NCBI GenBank assembly: GCA_012103535.1
Contig: WLWQ01000001.1
Location: 248,001-312,000, forward strand
Source of the DNA: Pseudomonadales bacterium
GTDB lineage: Bacteria > Pseudomonadota > Gammaproteobacteria > Pseudomonadales > Pseudohongiellaceae
DNA: 64,000 nt
Reading direction: 5' to 3'
Of the stretch, positions 48,944 through 57,769 are shown one piece after another. The stretch's first letter is position 1. Each line of letters starts with the position of its first letter. Both the position numbers and the translations under genes were made by a program. The notes beneath the pieces are model-generated. The model was not told the DNA's origin and searched no databases. It was given only the letters and a program-made list of their open reading frames with translations.

Positions 48944-51148
48944 ATGCAAACCACAAAGTCCCCACTAGTCCGAAATTTCTACTTAGCTGCACTCCCAATA
49001 TTCTGCCTTTTCACCTCTTTTATTTCCGCACAGGAAGAGCTAAATCAACTCAATACAGTTCTCGACATCGATGCCTTGTATACGCCAATTTCCAGCCAGG
49101 AAATATATGGTGAAACGGCAATCGATTTGCTCGAAGAGTTGCAAACCAAACATTATGCCGCGGTAGAGATTGACGACAATTTTTCCTCCATCGCCTTCGA
49201 TCACTATCTTGATGCACTCGATGGTTCCAACCTTTATTTTCTTAGAGATGATATCGATGAGCTAAGCGTCTACCGCTATACCCTTGATGATTCTCTAAAA
49301 GCAGGCAGTGTCGAGCCAGGTTTTGAAATCTACAACCGATATTATATGCGAGTGTTGGAAAGGCTTATCTACGCCGTCAATCGTGTCGAAAACAGCATCC
49401 CCGAGATGGACTTCACCTTAAATGAATCTATAGATATTGATCGCGAAGATTCGCCCTATGCATCCAGCACCGAAGAATTAGATGAGATCTGGCGACTAAG
49501 ATTAAAAAATAGTGTGCTCAGCTTAAAGCTTGCCGGTGATACCAATGACGAAATCCAGGAAAAGCTTTCCAAACGATACCGCAATCAACTCAGTCAAATT
49601 CTAAAAACGAATGAGCGGGATATCTTTCAAGCCTATCTATCGACGGTAGCAAAAACCGTTGACCCCCATACCGCCTATTTTTCTCCAAGGGACTCTGAAA
49701 ATTTCAACATGGGTCTGTCTCTTTCTTTACAAGGAATCGGAGCGCAACTAACCACTGAAGAAGAATACACAAAGGTTGTAGAACTTATTAAAGGTGGACC
49801 TGCCGAGCGCGGCAATGAACTGCGCGAAGGTGATCGTATTATCGGTATCGGTCAGGGCGTTGATGGCGGTATTCAGGATGTGGTTGGCATGCGCCTGGAT
49901 GATGTGGTGTCGCAAATTCGCGGCGAAAAAGGCACTGTGGTTAGACTCAATGTTATTCCGGCAGATGCCGTCACTGAATCCAGCGCAACCATCGTTGATA
50001 TTACCCGCGACACAGTTAAGTTAGAAGATCAGTCGGCTAAGCAAGAAGTTATAGAACTAAGTTATAACAATGAGACTTATAAAATTGGCATTATCGATTT
50101 ACCAACATTCTATTTCGATTTCGAAGCGGCAGCACGGGGCGAAGAAGACTTCAAGAGTTCCACTCGTGACGTTCGCAATTTACTGGAAGAGTTAAAAGAA
50201 GAAGAAGTCGATGCAGTGGTTGTTGATCTCCGCAATAACGGAGGCGGTAGCCTAAGTGAGGCAAACCAGCTAGTAGGACTATTCATTGAAACCGGTGCAA
50301 CTGTGCAGATTCGCTACTCAGGAATTCGCAACGGATTCACTCGGCCATTCGGAGATAATGATCCTGAGGTTGCTTACAATGGACCATTAGCTGTTTTAGT
50401 GAATCGTACTAGCGCGTCTGCTTCAGAGATTTTCGCAGGTGCTATTCAAGATTATCAACGGGGTATCGTTCTCGGCGGTCAAACTTTTGGCAAGGGAACC
50501 GTGCAAGAAATTATCCCGATGGATTATGGCCAGGTAAAACTTACTCGTTCTAAGTTTTATCGAATTTCAGGAGCGAGCACACAGCACCGTGGAGTGATTC
50601 CTGATATTGAATTTCCAGATTTCTACGACGCCTATGAAGACATAGGTGAAAGCAGTCTCGATGGTGCTCTGCCCTGGGATACTGTAAGACCAGTAGAATA
50701 TAGAACTTACCATGCAATACAGACGCTACTACCTGAACTACGTTCTTTATATGAAGAGCGCGCCAGTACTTCTCCCGATTTCATTTATCTAGAGGGTCAA
50801 ATCGAACGTACTCGAGAATTGCGCGAACGAGAAACCCTTTCATTAAATGAAACCGTGGTTAAGCAGCAAAGAGAAGACAGTCGACGCGAAGAATTTGATG
50901 CAGAAAATATGCGTCGCGCCTTGAAGGGAATTCCTCTTAGAGAATGGGTGGACGAAGAAGCTGAAGAAGAGACTCCTGCCCTGGCGAATGACGACACTAC
51001 CACTCTAGCCGATAACGACGAAGATGCTGCAGATGAAGAATATGAAGACGATCCGCTCATCCTCGAAAGCGGTCGCATCCTGGCGGATTTCATTTCATTG
51101 AATCAACGACGCATAAGTTCGGTTGACGACATCCCTACCCGTCGCTGA
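48944..51148 (+). CDS. prc: Tail-specific periplasmic protease Prc (S41 family)
   Basis: 734 residues from the ATG at 48944, chosen because GAGGA lies just upstream and a signal peptide follows directly (cleavage near I-S-A-Q-E). The upstream in-frame extension has neither. Domains: an N-terminal helical domain, a PDZ domain (about residues 240-340, with the G-P-A-E-R-G-N-E-L-R-E-G-D-R-I-I-G-I-G pattern) and the S41 protease core with serine in S-A-S-A-S-E-I-F and lysine in F-G-K-G-T-V-Q. The C-terminal domain ends in a highly acidic stretch. Prc degrades periplasmic proteins from their C-termini and trims murein-associated factors. It follows the recombinase after 161 bases. Confidence 0.93.
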   Translation: MQTTKSPLVRNFYLAALPIFCLFTSFISAQEELNQLNTVLDIDALYTPISSQEIYGETAIDLLEELQTKHYAAVEIDDNFSSIAFDHYLDALDGSNLYFLRDDIDELSVYRYTLDDSLKAGSVEPGFEIYNRYYMRVLERLIYAVNRVENSIPEMDFTLNESIDIDREDSPYASSTEELDEIWRLRLKNSVLSLKLAGDTNDEIQEKLSKRYRNQLSQILKTNERDIFQAYLSTVAKTVDPHTAYFSPRDSENFNMGLSLSLQGIGAQLTTEEEYTKVVELIKGGPAERGNELREGDRIIGIGQGVDGGIQDVVGMRLDDVVSQIRGEKGTVVRLNVIPADAVTESSATIVDITRDTVKLEDQSAKQEVIELSYNNETYKIGIIDLPTFYFDFEAAARGEEDFKSSTRDVRNLLEELKEEEVDAVVVDLRNNGGGSLSEANQLVGLFIETGATVQIRYSGIRNGFTRPFGDNDPEVAYNGPLAVLVNRTSASASEIFAGAIQDYQRGIVLGGQTFGKGTVQEIIPMDYGQVKLTRSKFYRISGASTQHRGVIPDIEFPDFYDAYEDIGESSLDGALPWDTVRPVEYRTYHAIQTLLPELRSLYEERASTSPDFIYLEGQIERTRELRERETLSLNETVVKQQREDSRREEFDAENMRRALKGIPLREWVDEEAEEETPALANDDTTTLADNDEDAADEEYEDDPLILESGRILADFISLNQRRISSVDDIPTRR

Positions 51149-51581
51149 AACACTCTCCTACCTTTCCTCCTAACAAAAAAAAGGCCCTCCGAAGAGGGCC
51201 TATGAGCGGGGTCGAGCTCAAGGAGGATTCAATCAATTTGTAGTTGATTGAGTTTCTATTAAACCAATTGAATCTGGCTCTGCGATTGTTCAATAAGGGC
51301 GATGTGGGGGTTAATTGTGGCGGGAATGTGGCAGGGTTTGGGGATTGGATTTATTCGAATTGGCTGGAAGGCAGCAGATAACCTTAGCCGGAGAGATTGA
51401 TTCGTAATTGAGCTTAGCTCAATTTCTCACCCTTTCAGGGCAGTCTGCGGCTGTCCAAACTGCTGACGCAGTTTGTCGAACTGCGAGAGTTCTCTTACTC
51501 TCCTCATCCGCCCGTTAATTATGTGAATAATAATAGAGCGGAGTTCTTAATAGGCGGAGTGCAGGGAGCTCGAGCAGAGTA
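51149..51581. other. Palindrome-rich intergenic region
   Basis: A 433-base gene-free stretch between prc and tRNA-Ser. Besides the hairpin at 51182-51201 it contains AATTGAGC-TTA-GCTCAATT (51406-51424) and AAACTGC-TGAC-GCAGTTT (51457-51474), plus the looser GAGAGT/ACTCTC pair near 51490. These lie on the 3' side of tRNA-Ser (minus strand), as similar hairpins lie on the 3' side of tRNA-Ala at 441-544. No protein-like frame is seen. Confidence 0.45.
51174..51201 (-). terminator. Terminator, oriented leftward
   Basis: An 8-bp GC-rich stem AGGCCCTC (51182-51189) / GAGGGCCT (51194-51201) with a CGAA loop. The nine-base A-run lies on its left, so on the minus strand the hairpin is followed by a T-run, ideal for leftward transcripts such as the one carrying tRNA-Ser. 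On the plus strand it lacks a U-run but lies 33 bases after prc and may help there as well. Confidence 0.6.
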
Positions 51582-51671
51582 TGGCGGAGGAGGAGAGATT
51601 CGAACTCTCGGAGGGCTTTCACCCTCGCTGGTTTTCAAGACCAGTGCATTCAACCGCTCTGCCACCCCTCC
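51582..51671 (-). tRNA. tRNA-Ser (anticodon TGA)
   Basis: A 90-base class II tRNA on the minus strand with encoded CCA (TGG at 51582-51584 on the plus strand). The acceptor stem is GGAGGGG/CTCCTCC, and the anticodon stem CTGGT/ACCAG holds the loop CTTGAAA with anticodon TGA. A long variable arm (GCGAGGGTGAAAGCCCTCC) and the T arm GAGAGTTCGAATCTCTC are clear. It reads UCA codons. It sits next to yccA, as in related genomes. Confidence 0.96.
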
Positions 51672-51685
51672 GCGGTAGGGGCAGA

Positions 51686-51713
51686 ATCTTACACTAATCG
51701 TAGCTCCAGTTAA
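51686..51713 (-). promoter_or_regulatory. Candidate promoter of tRNA-Ser
   Basis: On the minus strand, TTAACT (51708-51713) and TAAGAT (51686-51691) with a 16-base spacer form a plausible -35/-10 pair. They are followed by a GC-rich discriminator, with the tRNA 5' end 15 bases after the -10 box. The -35 match is imperfect. Confidence 0.4.
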
Positions 51714-51942
51714 ATAAGGCCTCGGCGCTGATTTTGGGCTTTTTCTGGATATCGAAAAGCGTTGATTTTGGCACCCTAGGGGGTATGATAATTTCTCTGA
51801 ACGACACTGGTTCTGTGCTTGTAAGCCATTGAAATAACAAGTCAGAACCCCAATATGGAAATAAAGCAAAACAACACTTGGTCGTTAATTTAACTACAAT
51901 ACACAAAGACGTTATTTATGTTTATCACTGCTGGAGATCTCG

Positions 51943-52605
51943 ATGAACGAAGTTGATTTAAATATTGCTCAAAGCCAGGAATCGGTATTAGCAGTTAATA
52001 AGGTTCTCAAGAACACTTATTTGCTTCTGGGCATGACACTCGCTTTCAGTGCATTTACTGCGCTGTTAAGTTTTAACGCCCCTGCTTTGCATCCGTGGAT
52101 GTTTTTAATTGGCGCTTACGGATTCTTATTTGCAACCCACCGCCTTGCTAACAGCCCCTGGGGATTGGTCACAACTTTTGGCTTCACTGGATTCATTGGT
52201 TTTGGAGTTGGACCGCTTATAGGTTTCCTCCTTTCCAGTCAGTCAAGTAGTGAAGTTGTAATGACTGCTTTAGGTGGAACTGCATTTATTTTCTTCGGCT
52301 TGTCTGGTTGGGTATTAGCATCGAGAAAGGATTTCTCTTTCTTGCGCGGATTCATAGCTGCAGGTTGTTTCGTGCTAATTGCGGCAATCATTATAAGCCT
52401 CATATGGCAAATACCTGCTCTGCAACTGGCAATGTCAGTTGCCTTTATGTTTTTCTCAAGCGCTGTAATTCTCTATCAGACTAGCGAGATAATTCATGGA
52501 GGTGAACGAAACTACATATTGGCCACTATCACTTTGTATGTTTCGCTCTACAACATATTCATGAGCCTGATTCATTTGTTAATGGCTTTCTCAGGTGACG
52601 ACTAA
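51943..52605 (+). CDS. yccA: YccA, Bax-inhibitor-1 family membrane protein
   Basis: 220 residues with seven predicted transmembrane helices and the acidic residues typical of the BI-1 family (T-S-E-I-I-H-G-G-E-R-N-Y near residues 182-193). In E. coli YccA is a modulator and substrate of the FtsH protease. GGAG stands before the ATG. It is followed by a strong terminator and then the tusDCB-tusE genes, the same order as in Pseudomonas-type genomes. Intact. Confidence 0.9.
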   Translation: MNEVDLNIAQSQESVLAVNKVLKNTYLLLGMTLAFSAFTALLSFNAPALHPWMFLIGAYGFLFATHRLANSPWGLVTTFGFTGFIGFGVGPLIGFLLSSQSSSEVVMTALGGTAFIFFGLSGWVLASRKDFSFLRGFIAAGCFVLIAAIIISLIWQIPALQLAMSVAFMFFSSAVILYQTSEIIHGGERNYILATITLYVSLYNIFMSLIHLLMAFSGDD

Positions 52606-52625
52606 AAATTAAATTCATTCTAAAG

Positions 52626-52655
52626 AAGCCCCGGCTTGGCTGGGGCTTTTTGTTT
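52626..52655 (+). terminator. Terminator after yccA
   Basis: The stem AAGCCCC (52626-52632) / GGGGCTT (52642-52648) is followed by TTTGTTT. It lies 21 bases after the yccA stop and separates it from tusD; the spurious longer tusD frame begins inside this hairpin. Confidence 0.8.
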
Positions 52656-52680
52656 CAATACTAAAGATTTCAATTCTAAC

Positions 52681-53070
52681 GTGAAATTTTCAATAGTCGT
52701 TTACGCGGCACCCTACTCTTCCGAAGCTGCTTCGACAGCATACAATTTTACTAAAACTATTTTAGAAGAAGGCCATGAAATTTTTCGCCTGTTCTTTTTT
52801 TCCGACGGTGTCCACAATGCGAACAGGCTCGCAATAACACCTCAAGATGAAGTAAATCTGCAATCTAAATGGGATAGCTTAATCAGTAACCATGAACTGG
52901 ATTCTGTAGTTTGTGTTACTTCCGCTATTAGGCGCGGAGTTATTAATCAACAAGAAGCAGATCGACACGATCTTTCAGCCACAAGTATAAGTGACAGTTC
53001 CGAAATTGCGGGATTAGGCCAACTAATTGACGCAGCGATTAAATCCGACCGCATTGTGAACTTTGGCTAA
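52681..53070 (+). CDS. tusD: Sulfurtransferase subunit TusD
   Basis: Part of the TusBCD relay that passes sulfur from TusA to TusE for 2-thiouridine in tRNA. 129 residues from the GTG at 52681. I chose it because it gives the family N-terminus (K-F-S-I-V-V-Y-A-A-P-Y-S) and because the upstream frame runs into the yccA terminator. The active cysteine is Cys78 in S-V-V-C-V-T-S-A-I-R-R-G, the same number as in E. coli. tusC follows after three bases. Confidence 0.92.
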   Translation: MKFSIVVYAAPYSSEAASTAYNFTKTILEEGHEIFRLFFFSDGVHNANRLAITPQDEVNLQSKWDSLISNHELDSVVCVTSAIRRGVINQQEADRHDLSATSISDSSEIAGLGQLIDAAIKSDRIVNFG

Positions 53071-53073
53071 GCA

Positions 53074-53445
53074 ATGAGTAACAACTCTTCACAATCATTT
53101 ACCTTCGTCAGCCGCACTGCACCCTATGGGAGCAATCGTCCTCAACTTTGTCTGGATGCGGCACTAGCGGCAGCTGTTTTCGAACAGAAGGTTAACTATG
53201 TCTTTTTAAACGATGGCGTCTATCAGCTTTTAAAGCATCAGGATGCTGAAGCGATTAATACAAAAACTCTTGGCAATGCCTTAGAGACTCTCGATCTTTA
53301 CGGCATAGAAAATGTTTATGTCTGTAAAGATTCTTTAGCGCAAAGAGCCCTGACTGCCGATGATTTAGTGATCAAGGCAATACACATAGCGAGTGATGAA
53401 TTAAAAACCATCCTGGCGGAAAGTGATTCGGTTTTTAATTTATGA
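53074..53445 (+). CDS. tusC: Sulfurtransferase subunit TusC
   Basis: 123 residues of the DsrE/F-like family, structural partner of TusD and TusB in the heterohexamer. It contains the typical A-P-Y-G-S-N-R-P-Q-L-C-L-D-A-A-L-A segment near the N-terminus and V-Y-V-C-K-D-S-L-A-Q-R-A-L in the C-terminal half. Its stop overlaps the tusB start (ATGA). Intact. Confidence 0.9.
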   Translation: MSNNSSQSFTFVSRTAPYGSNRPQLCLDAALAAAVFEQKVNYVFLNDGVYQLLKHQDAEAINTKTLGNALETLDLYGIENVYVCKDSLAQRALTADDLVIKAIHIASDELKTILAESDSVFNL

Positions 53446-53732
53446 GCAGCCTCCATACCATCAGCCGTTCCCCTCGATCTCAACTTCTAGAAAGTTGTTT
53501 AGCTTCCATAAGTGATGATGACGCCATTCTCTTTATCGAAGACGGTGTCTATCATTGCGCAAACCAGGATTTGCTAAGCAAGATCCCTGCAAAGATAAAC
53601 TGCTTCGGATTGAAAGAAGACATCAGTGCCAGGGGATTAAAAGTTGCTGAAGAATCCAGTTTAGATATTGCAAACTACCGCAAGTTTGTAGAGCTTTGTA
53701 CTCAATATGACAAAGTCATTAGTTGGTTCTAG
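53442..53732 (+). CDS. tusB: Sulfurtransferase subunit TusB
   Basis: 96 residues, the third subunit of the TusBCD complex. Features: the M-S-S-L-H-T-I-S-R-S-P start, the D-A-I-L-F-I-E-D-G-V-Y core strand, and the family ending Y-D-K-V-I-S-W-F. Overlaps tusC by four bases. Intact. Confidence 0.9.
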   Translation: MSSLHTISRSPRSQLLESCLASISDDDAILFIEDGVYHCANQDLLSKIPAKINCFGLKEDISARGLKVAEESSLDIANYRKFVELCTQYDKVISWF

Positions 53733-53734
53733 CA

Positions 53735-54052
53735 ATGGGAATTACACCTGCCCTCGATAAGGAAGGCTACTTAAAAGAACTCGACGATTGGGACGAAGAA
53801 GTCGCTGCATTTCTGGCTCAGCAGGAAAATATTAAGCTCGGCCCCTCTCATTGGGAAGTCATCAAGCTGTTAAGAAATTTTTATCGGCGCCATCAGATGT
53901 CTCCCGCAACTCGGGCGTTAATAAGTCTGGTAAAGCGAGAGCTAGGTTCCGATAAAGGGCGAAGTGTCTATCTAATGAAGCTTTTCCGCGGATCGCCTGC
54001 CAAGACTGCAAGCAAGATAGCAGGATTGCCAAAGCCTGATAATTGCCTTTAA
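53735..54052 (+). CDS. tusE: TusE/DsrC-family sulfur carrier
   Basis: Accepts sulfur from TusD and delivers it to MnmA for tRNA thiolation. 105 residues from the ATG at 53735, just after the tusB stop; an upstream in-frame TTG at 53723 would overlap tusB without benefit. The carrier cysteine is the penultimate residue, Cys104 in K-P-D-N-C-L, as in the family. The D-W-D-E-E-V-A and H-W-E-V-I segments are conserved. It converges with cysG, the ends overlapping by four bases. Confidence 0.94.
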   Translation: MGITPALDKEGYLKELDDWDEEVAAFLAQQENIKLGPSHWEVIKLLRNFYRRHQMSPATRALISLVKRELGSDKGRSVYLMKLFRGSPAKTASKIAGLPKPDNCL

Positions 54053-55430
54053 GGCTCGTACCAGTTTAGGGTTTCCCTCAGGCTTACAACTCTTCCAATT
54101 ATAATTATTGTTGGTGCTTTCAATCCGGCTTGCTCAATTAGCGCAGGCATCGACTCTAAGTCTGCGGATACCACCTGCTGGGTTTTAGTTGTGCCCTGCT
54201 GTACCACTGCAATTGGCATCTCTGGATCCATGCCATGCTCTATGAGCTTTGTGCAAATTGTAGTAATACCAAGCAAGCCCATATAGAACACCAGAGTTTC
54301 ATGTTCCCGGACTAGATTCTCCCAGTCGAGTTCCAACACTCCTGCCTGCAAATGACCGGTAAGAAAGCGCACAGATTGGGCGTGGTCGCGGTGAGTTAAG
54401 GGAATGCCAGCATAGGAGGCACAGCCCGAAGCCGCCGTTATTCCAGGAACTATTTGAAAGGGAATATTAGCTTTAGCTAAAGATTCAATTTCCTCGCCCC
54501 CGCGGCCAAAAATAAACGGATCGCCTCCCTTCAATCGCAGCACTCTTTTCCCTTCTTGCGCGAGGCGAACTAGCATTTCATTGATAGTTTCCTGCTCCAC
54601 CGAATGCTTAGCCCGTGCTTTTCCAACATGAATTTTTTCAGCATCGGGTCGAAGCTTATCCATAACTTCCTGAGAAACCAGGCGGTCATAAAGTATTACA
54701 TCAGCCTTGTGCATCAGGCGTAATGCGCGCAAGGTGAGCAGATCTGGATCACCTGGCCCTGCTCCCACCAAATAAACCTCGCCCTGTGCAGCAGTTCCCG
54801 CTGATTGCTCCAAGAAATTTTCGATCAGCTTTGTTGCATCATCCATCCTGCCGCTATAGACCAATTCACTCAGCTCAGTCTCCAGTAACATTTCCCAGAA
54901 ACGAAGACGATCAGAAAATTCGGAAAATTTTTCCCGAACCTGTGCGCGGTAGCTGCCAAGGAGTTCCGCGAGTTGCCCTTCCCTGCCAGGAATAAAAATC
55001 TCGTTGAGCTCTTTTATTTTACGAGTTAGAACAGGAGATCTACCGCTGGATGAAATCGCAACAACTACCGGCGACCTGTCGACAATGGCTGGCATGATGA
55101 AGGAGCAGAGTGCAGGTTTATCGACAACGTTAACTGGAATATTTTTATCGTTGGCTATGTTCGCTACGAAGGAGTTTGTTTTTTCACTATCGGTAGCTGC
55201 AATAACGAGACTGGCGTCGTCAATGTGCTCTGGAGAGAACTCTGATTCAATGCAGTTACAAAGAGAGTCTTTAGCAAGCCCGATAATTTCCGAACTAAAT
55301 TGAGGTGCAACTATGGTGAGCCTGGCATTGGCTTTAAGGAGAAGATTCGCTTTCCTCCAGGCGACTTCCCCTCCGCCAATTATTACGCAATGCCGTTCCC
55401 TAATGTTCAGAAATAGTGGCAGGAATTCCA

Positions 55431-55431
<1 letters not shown>
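54049..55431 (-). CDS. cysG: Siroheme synthase CysG
   Basis: A trifunctional protein that makes siroheme for sulfite and nitrite reductases. 460 residues: the N-terminal precorrin-2 dehydrogenase/ferrochelatase domain (G-G-G-E-V-A-W-R-K at 19-27) and the C-terminal SAM-dependent uroporphyrinogen-III methyltransferase (V-G-A-G-P-G-D-P-D-L-L-T-L near residue 222 and R-L-K-G-G-D-P-F-I-F-G-R-G-G). Its start overlaps the serS stop by one base, so the two are probably coupled. Intact. Confidence 0.95.
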
Positions 55432-56711
<1,280 letters not shown>

Positions 56712-56726
56712 CTATTCCTAAATTGC

Positions 56727-57104
56727 TTAGAGCACGACTCTTGTAAACTGCATGCCAACATAGGCTGCAAACAGACAAGCCACAACACTGCTTAAAACAT
56801 AAAAAAGAGCGGTATTGTAGTTACCTTGTTGAAACAACAAAAGAGCATCCAGAGAAAATGTGGAGAATGTCGTCATTGCCCCTTAAAATCCCACAATTAA
56901 TAACTGTCGCCATTGCTCTGCTAATTCGAGTTTTTCTGCAAATACTACGAATAAAACGCCAATTAAAAAACTTCCCAACAAATTTACAGTAAAGGTTCCC
57001 AGGGGAAATGCTGAGCCACTAATTCTCTCCATCGATTCCCTTATCCAATAACGAGACACCGAACCAAGAGCCCCACCTATAGCGACTGCAATATAAGTAT
57101 TCAT
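56727..57104 (-). pseudogene. crcB: Fluoride channel crcB with one in-frame TAA
   Basis: A 126-codon frame with one internal stop, TAA at 56883-56885 (codon 74). Before it: M-N-T-Y-I-A-V-A-I-G-G-A-L-G-S-V-S-R-Y-W and N-L-L-G-S-F-L-I-G. After it, in the same frame: G-A-M-T-T-F-S-T-F-S-L-D and two further helices ending R-V-V-L. The stop occupies the position of the residue in the usual V-G-F-(L/C)-G motif, so TTA to TAA is the simplest change. The truncated 73-residue product lacks the T-T-F-S-T-F fluoride-path motif and the last helices, so Fluc activity is expected to be lost unless the stop is read through. It sits between lolA and serS. Confidence 0.85.
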
Positions 57105-57121
57105 GAATTATCCTGGATTGA

Positions 57122-57757
57122 TCAATTAGTGGTGTTTTCAATCACGTCGATGCCAACGGGTGGCTCGAATACAAACAAACTGTCGGCCAGGTTATGGTTT
57201 TTTTCGATATCCCTGAACTGCCAAACGGTTTGCTCTCCGTTTTTGTTATCGAGATGAATCATGTCGAGATTGGTGGCGATAAAGCTGATCGTAATTTGTT
57301 CATAAACGCTATCGAGCGCGAGGGGAGTTAATTCGAAATTAGCAGCTTCATCGTCACTTACTAATTCAATGGTATATTCTTCGGCAAGATTATCAGTGCG
57401 GCCATTCAGTAATTGCGCGGCTAATTCAGAATCATCGTTGTCCCAGTCTTCAATGACTACCTGTTCCAAATCGGGTTGATAGTTCCAGAGATAAGTTCCA
57501 TCAGTAACAATTAATTCGGGAAACGGATCGATAGTTTCCCAATAGAAGCCATCGGGCTTTTTCAAATGCATTTGAATTTCGCTTTCCTCCAGCACGCCGC
57601 CGTCTGATTCGACGATGAGTTGCAGAACATTAGCGGACAAGGTGTCGATACCCTGTAACAGTCCATCGAGTTCATCGATCGCAGGACTTTGCCCAAACGC
57701 TGGGGAAAGACTGATTAAAGCAACAACGATAGCTACTATTCGGGACATTAAACTCAC
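57122..57757 (-). CDS. lolA: Outer-membrane lipoprotein carrier protein LolA
   Basis: Periplasmic chaperone that takes lipoproteins from LolCDE to LolB. 211 residues with a signal peptide (cleavage near F-G-Q-S, residue 23). The mature part is a beta-rich LolA fold with K-K-P-D-G-F-Y-W-E-T near residue 69 and L-I-V-T-D-G-T-Y-L-W-N-Y-Q-P-D-L-E-Q-V, the usual signature. Located between ftsK and crcB as in related genomes, 12 bases after ftsK. Intact. Confidence 0.93.
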   Translation of the reverse strand: MSLMSRIVAIVVALISLSPAFGQSPAIDELDGLLQGIDTLSANVLQLIVESDGGVLEESEIQMHLKKPDGFYWETIDPFPELIVTDGTYLWNYQPDLEQVVIEDWDNDDSELAAQLLNGRTDNLAEEYTIELVSDDEAANFELTPLALDSVYEQITISFIATNLDMIHLDNKNGEQTVWQFRDIEKNHNLADSLFVFEPPVGIDVIENTTN

Positions 57758-57769
57758 ACAAAACCAGTG

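Noticed and set aside
51174-51201. Rho-independent terminator of prc on the plus strand
   Set aside because: The A-run is on the wrong side; the hairpin with U-run is formed only by the minus-strand transcript, so it is assigned to leftward transcription.
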